A program made the translations under genes and the position numbers. A stretch of DNA of 59,219 nt from positions 1-59,219 of the forward strand of contig NZ_AUZM01000040.1 of the NCBI RefSeq assembly GCF_000478195.2, written 5' to 3'. The notes beneath the pieces are model-generated. The model was not told the origin of the DNA. It was given only the letters and a program-made list of their open reading frames with translations, and made no database searches. The number at the start of each line of letters is the position of its first letter. Position 1 is the stretch's first letter. This document shows positions 18,386-27,137 of the stretch, in pieces. Source of the DNA: Lyngbya aestuarii BL J. Lineage in GTDB: Bacteria > Cyanobacteriota > Cyanobacteriia > Cyanobacteriales > Microcoleaceae.

Positions 18386-19969
18386 TTAGAGAGTAACGGT
18401 ATAAGCATCCCGAATTCCAGGTACTTTCATAATCTCACTTAAGAGACCTTCTGGTAAGGGGTCATCAATACTTAAGACCATAACCGCCTCACCCCGGACA
18501 ATTTTTCGGCCGACTTGCATACTGGCAATATTAACGTTAAAACTGCCCAAAAGAGAGCCAATTTTACCAATAATTCCCGGCATATCCCGGTGTAGGGTAA
18601 ATAGCATATGGTGAGTCGGGGGGACGTTAATCGGGAAACCATCAAGATTGGTAATCCGCATTTCACTTGATCCCAGTAATGCCCCTGTGACTGAATGAGT
18701 ACCTAAAGACCCCTTCGCTTCTAAGTGTAACGATCCGGTGTAGTCATTAGCCGAAGCATCGCGGGTTTCGATTACATGAATCCCTCGTTCTTTAGCTTCG
18801 ATGCTGGCGTTGACATAGTTAACCCGTTCACGCAATGCTTGAGAGAGTAAGCCTTTAAGAGAAGCAACAACCACAGGCTGACTATTGTTTGTGGCGAGTT
18901 CCCCTTGTAGACGAACATCCAAGAAATCAACTCGTCCTCCAGCTAACTGACTAACCAGATTTCCCAAAGTTTCCGCCAACTGAAGATAAGGCTTGAGTTT
19001 TTCGAGGGCGTCGGGATACAAACCGGGAATATTCACCGCAGAACGTGCAGGTAAACCGAGTAATACATCTCGAATTTGTTCGGCGACATCAACCGCAACG
19101 TTAACTTGGGCTTCTTCGGTGGAAGCGCCTAAATGGGGCGTGAGAACCAGTTTTTGATCTAATGCTCTCAGGGGTGAATCTGCTTCTAGGGGTTCATTTT
19201 CATAAACATCAATCGCAGCCCCGGCAATTTGGCCTTGTTTGAGAGCTTCGACTAAAGCCGCTTCATCAATAATTCCCCCTCGCGCACAGTTAACAATTCG
19301 GGCGGTGGGTTTCATCATCTCGAAGGCTTTCGCATCAATCATATGATACGTGTCCTTCGTTTTGGGCATATGCAAGGTAATATAGTCAGACTCTTGCAAC
19401 AATAGCTCTAAGTCTACCAAGCGACAACTGAGTTGATCGGCTCGTTCTTGGGAAATGTAAGGATCAAAAGCGAGAAGTTTCATCCCCATTGCTTTGGCGG
19501 CGGCGGCGACGTGAGAACCAATTTTACCGAGGCCAACAATTCCCAAGGTTTTTTTATAGACTTCAACGCCGATAAACTTTTTACGATCCCATTTACCACT
19601 TTTCACCGATTGGTTGGCTTCGGCAATGTAGCGCGATAAGGATAACATCATCGCCAGGGCGTGTTCAGCAGCAGCAATGGTATTTCCCTCGGGAGAGTTC
19701 ACGACAACGATTCCTGCTCGTGTAGCGGCAGCTACATCGACGTTATCGACTCCGACACCAGCTCGACCGATAATTTTAAGCTGAACGCCCGCTTCAATTA
19801 TTTCTTGGGTGACGCGAGTGCCGGAACGTATCATTAAAGCATCATATTCTGAAATAATTTTGACTAATTCCTCTGCGGGCAAACCTGTTTTAACATCGAC
19901 TTGCGCCACTTGGGAAAGGATATCAATTCCAGCTGGATCGATTGAATCGGAGACAAGAACCTTAGGCAT
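18386..19969 (-). CDS. serA: D-3-phosphoglycerate dehydrogenase
   Basis: 527 residues. Catalyses the first step of serine synthesis from 3-phosphoglycerate. The NAD-binding loop is GLGKIG; catalytic Arg, Glu and His appear in NCARGGIIDE, ENEPLE and TPHLGAS. The long form is complete, with an intervening allosteric domain and a C-terminal ACT domain (RDMPGIIGKIGSLL onward), which usually gives serine feedback control. The ATG at 19969 (MPKVLVSDS) is the family's usual start; a second ATG 21 bases upstream is less likely. Followed by prmA. Confidence 0.95.
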   Translation of the reverse strand: MPKVLVSDSIDPAGIDILSQVAQVDVKTGLPAEELVKIISEYDALMIRSGTRVTQEIIEAGVQLKIIGRAGVGVDNVDVAAATRAGIVVVNSPEGNTIAAAEHALAMMLSLSRYIAEANQSVKSGKWDRKKFIGVEVYKKTLGIVGLGKIGSHVAAAAKAMGMKLLAFDPYISQERADQLSCRLVDLELLLQESDYITLHMPKTKDTYHMIDAKAFEMMKPTARIVNCARGGIIDEAALVEALKQGQIAGAAIDVYENEPLEADSPLRALDQKLVLTPHLGASTEEAQVNVAVDVAEQIRDVLLGLPARSAVNIPGLYPDALEKLKPYLQLAETLGNLVSQLAGGRVDFLDVRLQGELATNNSQPVVVASLKGLLSQALRERVNYVNASIEAKERGIHVIETRDASANDYTGSLHLEAKGSLGTHSVTGALLGSSEMRITNLDGFPINVPPTHHMLFTLHRDMPGIIGKIGSLLGSFNVNIASMQVGRKIVRGEAVMVLSIDDPLPEGLLSEIMKVPGIRDAYTVTL

Positions 19970-20446
19970 AATTATGCAAATGGGTTGCAACAGTAGGGCG
20001 GGAGATGCTACCCCGTTATGGATTGGGGTGTTTACCGTTTGGAGAATCTGTTGAATCAGATCTCTATTCTGGTGTTTATAATACCGCAGTACGTTATTCT
20101 ACCTGGTTTCGGGGACTTTTTTGGGCTGATTGTTGGAAAAAATTAAGCTTTCTGATCCAAAAAATAGTCAATTGATTCGACAGGGTTGCACTCTGGCGAC
20201 TGGATTCCCCAGATTGGACTTTGACGATTGACCTTGAATCCTTAAAAATTCCGCTCGACCCATTTCTCTCTTTTGACAGTTGAAATTCAAGGTTTTGAGT
20301 GCAGATAATTGGTGGATTTTTTTCGGCAAATTGATTGATCTTGATGCTCCTCAATCGTATAAAATCAGGTAAAATGACGGAAGACTGCTTTCTAAAGAGC
20401 AGTTTTTTCATCAATAAAAACGGATTAAAACATTTTTTTTGCATCT
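19970..20446. other. Divergent intergenic region serA / membrane-protein gene
   Basis: About 477 bases holding the divergent promoters of serA and the gene at 20447. Short open frames here have no protein-like character. A TATAAA word near 20359 and a hairpin with T-run (listed separately) lie just before the rightward gene. Nothing else is recognised. Confidence 0.5.
20384..20408 (+). terminator. Terminator-like hairpin in the leader of the 20447 gene
   Basis: ACTGCT (20384-20389) pairs with AGCAGT (20398-20403), followed by a six-T run. It faces rightward and ends only 38 bases before the downstream start codon. It could end a short upstream RNA or act as an attenuator. Confidence 0.55.
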
Positions 20447-20956
20447 ATGAACTATCTCGTAGCCGTATTGAGCGATCGTATCTCTGCCGAAGCCGCTTAT
20501 GTTGCCCTAGAAAAAGAAGGTTTCCCCATGCAGAAAGTAGCCATTTTAGGTCAAGGATACAAAAGTGCTGATGAATATGGCTTAATTGATCCCCAAGAAC
20601 AAGCCTGGAAACAAGTCAAGTTTATGGCATTTTGGTTGATTCCTTTTGGGTTTGTGGCGGGTTATACGTTTAGTTTGATCACCGGATTAAATACGTTTTA
20701 TTGGGCAGGAGAAATTGGTAATCATATTATTGGTGGGATTCTCGGAGGGATTTCTGGCGGTTTAGGAAGTATTGTGGCCGGAGGTGGTGTCGGTTTAATT
20801 GTTGGGGGCGGTGATGCTTTACCTTATCGCAACCGATTAAATGCTGGAAAATATCTGATTGTAGTTGAAGGTTCGGAAAGTTCGACTCGCAAAGCAACCA
20901 GTGTTTTACGTCAGTTTGAACCGGAAAATATTCAAGGTTATGCCGCACCCAGTTAA
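20447..20956 (+). CDS. Conserved cyanobacterial membrane protein, glycine-rich
   Basis: 169 residues. The first about 45 residues form a small alpha/beta unit (YLVAVLSDRISAEAAYVAL, then EGFPMQKVAILG). A transmembrane segment follows (MAFWLIPFGFVAGYTFSLI) and then a very glycine-rich hydrophobic stretch (about residues 96-123) that probably forms a second membrane pass or glycine-zipper. The C-terminus returns to an alpha/beta segment (KYLIVVEGSESSTRKATSVL). This layout, soluble halves flanking a glycine-zipper membrane core, recalls DUF1269/general-stress-like proteins, but I do not recognise a named family. ATG start. Preceded by a terminator-like hairpin. Confidence 0.8.
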   Translation: MNYLVAVLSDRISAEAAYVALEKEGFPMQKVAILGQGYKSADEYGLIDPQEQAWKQVKFMAFWLIPFGFVAGYTFSLITGLNTFYWAGEIGNHIIGGILGGISGGLGSIVAGGGVGLIVGGGDALPYRNRLNAGKYLIVVEGSESSTRKATSVLRQFEPENIQGYAAPS

Positions 20957-21060
20957 CACGATTCATTCTTTGTTCATTGATTTGTGTTATAATAATGGTG
21001 AACTTGAATGTCAAACTTTCAGTCTGCAAAACTCATAGTTTAAACCTCTAAAATCAACGA

Positions 21061-21840
21061 ATGCTGCCTAGAGAAGAACTGTTAAATAGTGTTGAAAATC
21101 GAGATTGTATTGCTCGGGTGATCGATCAAGCCGAACAAGCGATAAAAACCTGGGAAGTCACCTATACAGACTTTCTTTCACCGCCGGAACTGGCAGAGGC
21201 GCAACGCATTTTTAACCGTCTAACTGAGGTACAATTAGTTACAGGAGGCGGTTATCCCCAAGCCGAACGTCAACGCATTGCGATCGCTCGTTCTGAACTT
21301 CCTTTAGATGATTCTAGTGTTGCGGTTGAAGCGATTGATATTTCGGGGAATTTTCTCTTTGATACTGCTACCCATCGAGATTTTTTAGGTTCGATGCTCG
21401 GAACAGGTATTGTACGAGAAAAAACAGGTGATATTATTGTCTTAGGAGAACGAGGCGCCCACGCGGTTGTTGTTCCTGAATTAGTCGAATTTTTAGAAAT
21501 GAGTTTGACTCAAGTTCGTTCTGTTCCCGTCAAAACAAAACGCATAGAATTAAGTGAGTTAAAGATACGTCCACCCAAGAAAAAAGAAATGACAACCGTT
21601 GAAGCTTCCATGCGGTTAGATGCGGTGGCGTCTGCGGGGTTTGGAATGTCTCGTAGCAAAATGGTGAGTTTAATTGATGGGGGTGATGTCAGGGTAAATT
21701 GGAAAGATATTAGTCAAGCGAGTTATCAAGTTAAGTCGGGAGATTTAATCGCAATTCGCGGAAAAGGGCGCTTAGAAGTTGGGGAAGTTGCTGTGACAAA
21801 AAAAGAACGGTATCGTGTTCAGTTAACGAGATATCAATAA
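21061..21840 (+). CDS. Photosystem II S4 domain protein (YlmH-like RNA-binding)
   Basis: 259 residues. The N-terminal two-thirds matches the YlmH-like domain (ILGxGY-type core; here TGGGYPQAERQRIAIA and DFLGSMLGTGIVREKTGD). The C-terminus is an S4 RNA-binding domain (MRLDAVASAGFGMSRSKMV, then LIDGGDVRVNW). In cyanobacteria and plastids this family is annotated as the photosystem II S4 domain protein; the homologues bind RNA, probably ribosome-associated. ATG start at 21061. Downstream comes a repeat-rich spacer, not another gene. Confidence 0.87.
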   Translation: MLPREELLNSVENRDCIARVIDQAEQAIKTWEVTYTDFLSPPELAEAQRIFNRLTEVQLVTGGGYPQAERQRIAIARSELPLDDSSVAVEAIDISGNFLFDTATHRDFLGSMLGTGIVREKTGDIIVLGERGAHAVVVPELVEFLEMSLTQVRSVPVKTKRIELSELKIRPPKKKEMTTVEASMRLDAVASAGFGMSRSKMVSLIDGGDVRVNWKDISQASYQVKSGDLIAIRGKGRLEVGEVAVTKKERYRVQLTRYQ

Positions 21841-21855
21841 AAAATCAGGTTCTCC

Positions 21856-21878
21856 GTAGGGGCGCAAGGCTTGCGCCC
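21856..21878. repeat. Short palindromic interspersed repeat, copy 1
   Basis: A GGGCGCAAG-centred palindromic word (GGCGCAAGGCTTGCGCC). A partly matching copy lies at 22029-22053, bounding a 150-base segment with its own internal repeat. This kind of repeat is common in cyanobacterial spacers. Confidence 0.7.
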
Positions 21879-21901
21879 GAATCATAGCCGTCGAAATATA
21901 A

Positions 21902-22008
21902 AAAAACGCCGATATAAATCCATCTATTTTTATAATAAATACCCAATAACTGTTATTGAAATTTCCAATAAAAACGCCAATATACAGACATCTATTTTTA
22001 TTGTAAAT
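21902..22008. repeat. Imperfect 39-bp direct repeat
   Basis: Two 39-base units, 21902-21940 and 21970-22008, agree at 33 of 39 positions by eye, both starting AAAAACGCC and sharing CATCTATTTTTAT. They are separated by 29 bases. They lie between the two palindromic repeats at 21856 and 22029. Confidence 0.75.
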
Positions 22009-22028
22009 TCCCCCTGGGGGCGCAACCA

Positions 22029-22053
22029 AGGGGCGCAAGCCTTGCACCCCTAC
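22029..22053. repeat. Short palindromic interspersed repeat, copy 2
   Basis: Counterpart of the copy at 21856, with GGGGCGCAAGCCTTGCACC. Placed just before the 3' end of the first KGK gene. The two copies sit at the ends of the repeat-bearing spacer. Confidence 0.65.
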
Positions 22054-22085
22054 ACAACCCTAATAATTGTTCTTGATTATTCTTA

Positions 22086-22559
22086 TTATAAATCAGATTC
22101 AAGTTGTCGGAGTTTATCAAGAGGTGATTGGTATTCGTTGGGTTCGTCGGGAGAGAATTCTAAATCAATTTTGATGATTATTCCAGCTAGTTCTAATTGT
22201 CTTGCTGAAATAACGGGAGCAGTAAAATCAGGATTTTGATAACGAAAATCAACATCTGTTTTAATTCTTAATTTTCCTTTCTTCCATCCTGAATATCCAA
22301 CTCCTAATAATTGACATTCTAATTCTTCTGTGGAAGATTCCCATTGACTTTCAAATAGTTCAAAAGGAACCTTGTTATTAACTAAAATTCCACTTCTCAC
22401 TATACCAATAACTCGAGCATTATCGCAGACATTAGCTCTAATTTTTTCTAAAATCAATTCTGCAAATAATCCGACTGTATATGTTATATCATATGTAAAT
22501 AATAAAACATCTTCATCACAATTTAGAGATTGAAACCCATTATTAAAATTGCTTTTCAT
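22086..22559 (-). CDS. KGK domain protein, paralogue 1
   Basis: 157 residues. It carries the KGK-family features: an N-terminal LNCDEDVLLF and the C-terminal block ECQLLGVGYSGWKKGKLRIKTDVDF with the KGK motif. The C-terminus ends in SPLDKLRQLESDL. The family is found mainly in cyanobacteria and has no established function. ATG start at 22559 with AGGA upstream. It lies 36 bases downstream of a paralogue on the same strand, so the two form a tandem pair; a third copy is at 38786-39295. No catalytic residues are evident. Confidence 0.78.
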   Translation of the reverse strand: MKSNFNNGFQSLNCDEDVLLFTYDITYTVGLFAELILEKIRANVCDNARVIGIVRSGILVNNKVPFELFESQWESSTEELECQLLGVGYSGWKKGKLRIKTDVDFRYQNPDFTAPVISARQLELAGIIIKIDLEFSPDEPNEYQSPLDKLRQLESDL

Positions 22560-22595
22560 AACCCATTATTTATCCTAATCTATTTGTAAGTCTAA

Positions 22596-23021
22596 TTAAA
22601 GTTGTCGAAGCTTGTCAATCGGATCTTGGTATTCATTCTGTTCCTTTAAACAAAATTCTAAATTGATTTGAATAATGACTTTCTGGTGATTACAAAGATC
22701 AATATCTGTTTTAATTCTTAATTTACCCTTTTGCCAAGCGGAATATCCAAATCCTAATAATTGACATTCTACATCTTGAGTACAAAACTTCCAATGACTT
22801 TCAGACGATTGAAAATGAATGTTTCCGCCCGATAATGCGCCAGTCATTTCCCGTAAAAGAAAAAGGTGCTTAGAACTGTTATAATTAGAATATATGTTGT
22901 TTTGAATATTTCTTAAAACTATGTCTTTAAATTTTCTGACTACAAATGTATCCTTTCCCAACATTAAAACATCCTCATCACAGTTGAGAGGCTGAAACCC
23001 ATCATTGAAAATACTTTCCAT
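22596..23021 (-). CDS. KGK domain protein, paralogue 2
   Basis: 141 residues. Closely related to the next gene downstream: both begin with a FNxGFQxLNCDEDVL-type motif and share the ECQLLGxGYSxWxKGKLRIKTD block. It also has DTFVVRKFKDIV, which matches the DTFTVARLKELL of the third paralogue. The protein is soluble, with no signal peptide. ATG start with GAGG upstream. It is probably the first gene of the tandem pair. Family assignment from the KGK block; function unknown. Confidence 0.78.
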   Translation of the reverse strand: MESIFNDGFQPLNCDEDVLMLGKDTFVVRKFKDIVLRNIQNNIYSNYNSSKHLFLLREMTGALSGGNIHFQSSESHWKFCTQDVECQLLGFGYSAWQKGKLRIKTDIDLCNHQKVIIQINLEFCLKEQNEYQDPIDKLRQL

Positions 23022-23274
23022 AACTCATTATCCTCAATAACATTTTCTGTGAAAATGAAAACAAAAGTCCAAGCGTCTCACTTTTTGGATGATGCTTTCA
23101 GTTAAAGAATGTTCTATCAGTTATGAATAAGATTATCATATTAAGGGTTGGATAACTACACAACAATGAGTTCATAGTTAGACTTCAACGCCAAAAACAA
23201 CGACTAAAGCCCAACTACAAACTCATAAGTTTGCAAGACATCAATTTTGAATAGTTATTGATGAGATTACAACA

Positions 23275-23586
23275 TTAACGCTTTGACACATCCAACTCAT
23301 CCGCACTTAACAACAAATTTCGGGCGATGTGTTCCCATTCTTGCTTTAAACTCCCTGAAAATTCCAGTTGTTGGCTGCGTTTATACCAATATCGCGCATT
23401 GGGAATATCCCCTTCCTTGCGATGGAGATAAGCATGAACCCACGCACTCTCAGAATCGCTTTCATCTTGTACTAAAATATGCGCCTGATTCCAATCTCCC
23501 TGTAAGTCATACCACAGCGCTTTTAACGGAATAGATAGAGAAGACGGACATTGATTGAGTTGAGAAAATGCAATAACGTTAATCAT
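23275..23586 (-). CDS. Conserved hypothetical protein
   Basis: 103 residues, no named family that I can state with confidence. The core ALWYDLQGDWNQAHILVQ, then WVHAYLHRKEGDIPNARYWYKRS, is well conserved in character (Trp/Tyr-rich helical hairpins, like a single TPR-type repeat). The protein is soluble and acidic. ATG start at 23586. It stands between the KGK pair and the retropepsin gene, all on the minus strand, with spacers too large to assume one operon. Confidence 0.75.
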   Translation of the reverse strand: MINVIAFSQLNQCPSSLSIPLKALWYDLQGDWNQAHILVQDESDSESAWVHAYLHRKEGDIPNARYWYKRSQQLEFSGSLKQEWEHIARNLLLSADELDVSKR

Positions 23587-23680
23587 AATGTCTAAAATCC
23601 TACTAACTGGATACGATACATAAATTTACATCTTTTGCAAGTGTAGTTTTTTGAGAAGCTTTTCGTCGTCAGTCAAAAGT

Positions 23681-24823
23681 TCAGTGTTGGGAGTTTTGAT
23701 AAATTGGTAACAATATCAAACTTCCCTCAAAATTGTTAGCGTTCCCACTTTTAGACTCATCTGTTAAATTAAACCGCCAATATTGTTCGTAGTGATTGAG
23801 AAAATTCTGACCTAATATTCCATCAACTTCTAACAAATCTAATACCGAAGGAGAAGATAAAATTACTGCTTCTAGATTAGTTTGTTGGCTGTCTCCCATT
23901 TTGACTTGTTTTAACGTCGAACGTTCAGCCATTTCTAACCCACAAAACCCAATGACTTGAATCTCTTGACGAGAGGCTTGATCGAGTTGTAAACTTAAGC
24001 TCAGGGAAGGAGAAATAAAAATCGTATCTGCTCCCGTATCCAACATAAATGTAAACGGCCCTAGACCATTGATTTTGATTTCTGCTAACATTACTCCTAA
24101 GCGACTTTTTAAGGGAATAGCTTGTTGAGTTTGGATAGAATTGAGTTGAGAAGGCGTTAGAAGTTTTAATTGTTGGGTTTTGGGGTTTAAGTTTAGGTCA
24201 AAATGTCGTAAAAAATCCATCCCCAACACTCCCGAAAGTTCACCGGGAATCAGGGTATTTGTAAATTCTAAACCTCTCAATTCTTCAACCCGCACTCCAT
24301 CCATCGTCAGAGTTGGAAGTTGATGTACTGTCGCACTCATTTCAGGACAATCATCACCCGCGACGGCTGAGGTTAACTGTTCATTGGCAACTTTTTCTCC
24401 TTCCAACCCTAACCGTTCAACCATTGGTGTTGATAGCATGGTTGTAGAAGCCCCAGTGTCTAACAGAAACTCACCGGATTGATTTCCAAGGGTAAGTTCA
24501 ACAGTAAAAACCTGACTTCCTTCTAGCTGCTGTTTCAAGGGAATTGTAGCTTGTCCTTGAGTGCGAGGGGGAGGAAAGTCGAGTCCTTTGAGTTGAACAA
24601 TTGCGTTTAATTGTTGTAAAACTGAATCGTCAGTGGTAAGATAACTAAAGTGATATCTTCCTAATGGTAAGGGATAAATTATTTCCGGAAGTGAAACCAA
24701 AAATTGAGTCGATTTTTGAGGTTGCTCAGAATCAAAAACTGAAGCATTGAGGTTGGCACTAACGGGTAATGTTGCGATAGAGACGAATATCGGGAGTAAA
24801 AACCGTTGTAGATTCTGTCTCAC
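23681..24823 (-). CDS. Two-domain retropepsin-like aspartic protease, exported
   Basis: 380 residues. A signal peptide is likely (RFLLPIFVSIATLPVSA). Two retropepsin-type active-site motifs are present: LLDTGASTTML around residue 137 and FMLDTGADTIFIS around residue 257. Each is followed by a GxxG-type segment (GVLGMDFL and GILGQNFL), as in the A1/A2-like fold. Having both halves in one chain is pepsin-like in topology but with retroviral-type motifs; such proteins are common in cyanobacteria and probably act in the periplasm. Start GTG at 24823 with AGAGG upstream. The natural substrate is unknown. Confidence 0.85.
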   Translation of the reverse strand: MRQNLQRFLLPIFVSIATLPVSANLNASVFDSEQPQKSTQFLVSLPEIIYPLPLGRYHFSYLTTDDSVLQQLNAIVQLKGLDFPPPRTQGQATIPLKQQLEGSQVFTVELTLGNQSGEFLLDTGASTTMLSTPMVERLGLEGEKVANEQLTSAVAGDDCPEMSATVHQLPTLTMDGVRVEELRGLEFTNTLIPGELSGVLGMDFLRHFDLNLNPKTQQLKLLTPSQLNSIQTQQAIPLKSRLGVMLAEIKINGLGPFTFMLDTGADTIFISPSLSLSLQLDQASRQEIQVIGFCGLEMAERSTLKQVKMGDSQQTNLEAVILSSPSVLDLLEVDGILGQNFLNHYEQYWRFNLTDESKSGNANNFEGSLILLPIYQNSQH

Positions 24824-24879
24824 ACTTGTCGCCTCTGATCACCAAAAAATATCTCAATCAAAAAAATGAAATAATTGAA

Positions 24880-25758
24880 TTAATCTCGCAAAAAGCTGAT
24901 CAGTTCGCGGTTAACGGTTTGGGGAACTTCTTGTTGAATCCAATGACCACAATCTGCAACTAATTGTAATTTAAACGGTGCTGCAATTAAGCGATCTAAA
25001 CCCTCTAAAAGTTTATGACTAAAAAACTCATCTTCCTTACCCCATAATACCAGAGTGGGAGATTCAACCTTTTGAGGCGATCGCATTGTACTCGAAAGCC
25101 AGTTCGGTGGCCATAATAGTTGACGATAGTAGTTCAATGCTGACGCAATCACGCCTGGTTTTTCTAATGCAGCTTGATAAATTTTAGTTTCTTCTGCGCT
25201 AAAAGCCCCTTTACGAATCGCCTGTCCACGCAGTAAGTCAATCACAAAGTTATTCAAATTTTGTTGAATTAACCATTCGGGTAAATTGGGAACTTGAAAC
25301 GCCAAAACAAACCAACTCCGACGCAGTTGATCTATATTACTCATCAACTCTTGGACAAAGCGATGAGGAGGAGGAGCGTTTAAAACCGCCAGACGGTTAA
25401 CATATTGGGGAAATTTTTGGGCCATGTGCCATGCGATTGTTCCTCCCCAATCATGTCCAACAATATGAGCTTTTGTATAACCCAAACGCTCAATTAAGCC
25501 CTGAATATCAGCACTCAGCGTATCCAAATCATAACCTGTTGCTGGCTTATCAGAATCGTTGTAGCCGCGTAAATCAGGAACAACGACTTTATAATGACGA
25601 GCTAAAGCCGGAATTTGATAACGCCAAGAATACCAAAATTCCGGAAAGCCATGTAGGAGGACAACCAGTTCGCCTTCACCTTGAGTGACCGAATGTAAAC
25701 GAATGTTGTTTGTCTCAACAAACAAGTGCTGCCACTCAGACTCCAATGTTATTGCCAT
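24880..25758 (-). CDS. Alpha/beta hydrolase, epoxide-hydrolase type
   Basis: 292 residues. The oxyanion motif is HGFPE, and the nucleophile elbow is GHDWGG, so the nucleophile is Asp rather than Ser, as in soluble epoxide hydrolases and haloalkane dehalogenases. The catalytic His is in ADCGHWIQQE. WGKEDEFF supplies the acid region. HGFPE and the cap region favour epoxide hydrolase over dehalogenase. There is no signal peptide. ATG start at 25758. It is upstream of the protease gene with a 56-base gap on the same strand, so cotranscription is possible. Confidence 0.87.
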   Translation of the reverse strand: MAITLESEWQHLFVETNNIRLHSVTQGEGELVVLLHGFPEFWYSWRYQIPALARHYKVVVPDLRGYNDSDKPATGYDLDTLSADIQGLIERLGYTKAHIVGHDWGGTIAWHMAQKFPQYVNRLAVLNAPPPHRFVQELMSNIDQLRRSWFVLAFQVPNLPEWLIQQNLNNFVIDLLRGQAIRKGAFSAEETKIYQAALEKPGVIASALNYYRQLLWPPNWLSSTMRSPQKVESPTLVLWGKEDEFFSHKLLEGLDRLIAAPFKLQLVADCGHWIQQEVPQTVNRELISFLRD

Positions 25759-25947
25759 ATACCGCCTTTTTCGATACTTAGCACTGCCCGAAGCTTTTGC
25801 CTACTTTGTCAGATAGACATCACAATCTCAAGCAGTGTCCTTTATTCAAGGTTAACATCTGGAGAAGTGTAACACCAACAACAAAATCAGATAGAGTTGT
25901 ATGAGTAAGTCATTATCGAATCGACTCTATTACCATTGGCTAAATCA

Positions 25948-26283
25948 TTAAGCCAGCTTCGGTAAAACCATAGACGGTTCGACTTTGTACTTGACTAAAT
26001 TCGCTAATTCTTGCAATTGACTAATGGCTTCGGCTCCTTCTAACTTCATCAATTCACGATCATCTCGCATTTCAGTCCAAGTGATGCCATAGTCCGAAAC
26101 CAGGAAACGAATCAGATGATTATCTCCCAAACTGACCATGAAGGAAGCACTATTCATTTGGCCACCACAGGTATAGCAAGAGGCTAGATAGCCTTGACGC
26201 TCTAGCACTATCGCTAAAGCCTGAAGATTCATTACGAGATCCTGTACGAATTTACGGTGTTGTTCCGCTAGTCTAAGAAACAT
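25948..26283 (-). CDS. DUF1815 family protein
   Basis: 111 residues. A very conserved cyanobacterial family of unknown function. The characteristic stretches are FVQDLVMNLQALA, GYLASCYTCGGQMNS (with a CxxC pair), and FLVSDYGITWTEMRD. The CxxC may bind metal or be redox active; this is inference. I chose the ATG at 26283 rather than the longer frame from 26304, because a strong GGAGG sits 8 bases upstream of it. It stands alone with large flanking spacers. Confidence 0.83.
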   Translation of the reverse strand: MFLRLAEQHRKFVQDLVMNLQALAIVLERQGYLASCYTCGGQMNSASFMVSLGDNHLIRFLVSDYGITWTEMRDDRELMKLEGAEAISQLQELANLVKYKVEPSMVLPKLA

Positions 26284-26870
26284 AATCTGCCCTCCTATCA
26301 CCACACTTAAGATTTATTAAAAAATGTAACACAATCTTAAGAAATTGGTGTCTCAATGTTGGCACAGTATAACTCTAATTTCCTAAAAAGATCATCATCA
26401 TTCTGAACTCTTTTTCCGGATATCTGAGAAATCATTCAACTCGTCACCTCGGACAATAGAAGCCTGAAAAACTTTACGCTTAAGACTTTCACTGCCCTGA
26501 TAACAGGGGTTTAACAGTCTTTATCACCCATTTTTGAAGGAAGATTAGAATAACTGATAGTATAAGTATAAGTTATAGATTATACATTTTTTAGAACTCT
26601 TAAAAAGATTTTGATATCAACTGGGCTTTTGGGTTTTAATTAACTTATCTTTTCTTCAAGAAAAACTGATGTTAATTTCTAATGAAGTTGTGTGAAGTTG
26701 ATTGTCCACTTGAAGTTTTAACAGTGATCCGTCAACCGTGAGTCTTAGGGGCGTATGTAACACCCCCTTACCCATAATTTTCAGAAAACCGTGATTCTCT
26801 CAGCAGACAGCTCTAACTCGATTCTTTACCCTATTAGACTCTCAAGTCGCTATTCCGGTTCAAAAATCAG
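26284..26870. other. Long spacer with an orphan hairpin
   Basis: About 587 AT-rich bases between DUF1815 and DUF2839. It contains a nested inverted repeat at 26483-26522 (AAGACT and AGTCTT outside, CCCTG-ATAA-CAGGG inside). A 39-codon minus-strand frame starting near 26780 has no recognisable character. The left end must hold the promoter of the DUF1815 gene. No gene is supported. Confidence 0.5.
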
Positions 26871-27083
26871 TTAATCAACTTCCCACCATCCAAAAGCCGG
26901 GCCAACAAATCGAATCGTCAGCCAGGACAAAATCAAAAGCCCAATTCCAGCCCAAGCCCCTCGGGTTGTCCATTGAACAAACTGTTCGCTTTGAGTTTTG
27001 GTAACTGGGAGCCAAGGCAAGATCTTTTCTTCCTTACCATAGCGATCTCCCATAGCTTCCTTGCGACGCTTGGCATCTCCCAT
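26871..27083 (-). CDS. DUF2839 family small membrane protein
   Basis: 70 residues. It starts with MGDAKRRKEAMGDRYG, the diagnostic opening of this cyanobacterial family, then ILPWLPVTKTQ and a single transmembrane helix (GAWAGIGLLILSWLTIRFVG) ending in FGWW. So it is a small single-pass membrane protein with a basic cytosolic N-terminus; the role is unknown. I chose the ATG at 27083 over the frame from 27107. It ends the minus-strand run that starts with nagA, 55 bases upstream, and may be cotranscribed with it. Confidence 0.82.
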   Translation of the reverse strand: MGDAKRRKEAMGDRYGKEEKILPWLPVTKTQSEQFVQWTTRGAWAGIGLLILSWLTIRFVGPAFGWWEVD

Positions 27084-27137
27084 AATTTTTGTCTGTGAGC
27101 ATCTCACAATTGATATCTGCTATTTTTTTATTATCCC

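Noticed and set aside
20094-20444. 116-codon minus-strand frame between serA and the 20447 gene
   Set aside because: Composition is basic and low in pattern; it covers the divergent promoter region and a terminator hairpin.
26680-26800. 39-codon minus-strand frame in the DUF1815-DUF2839 spacer
   Set aside because: Too short, with no conserved pattern that I recognise.
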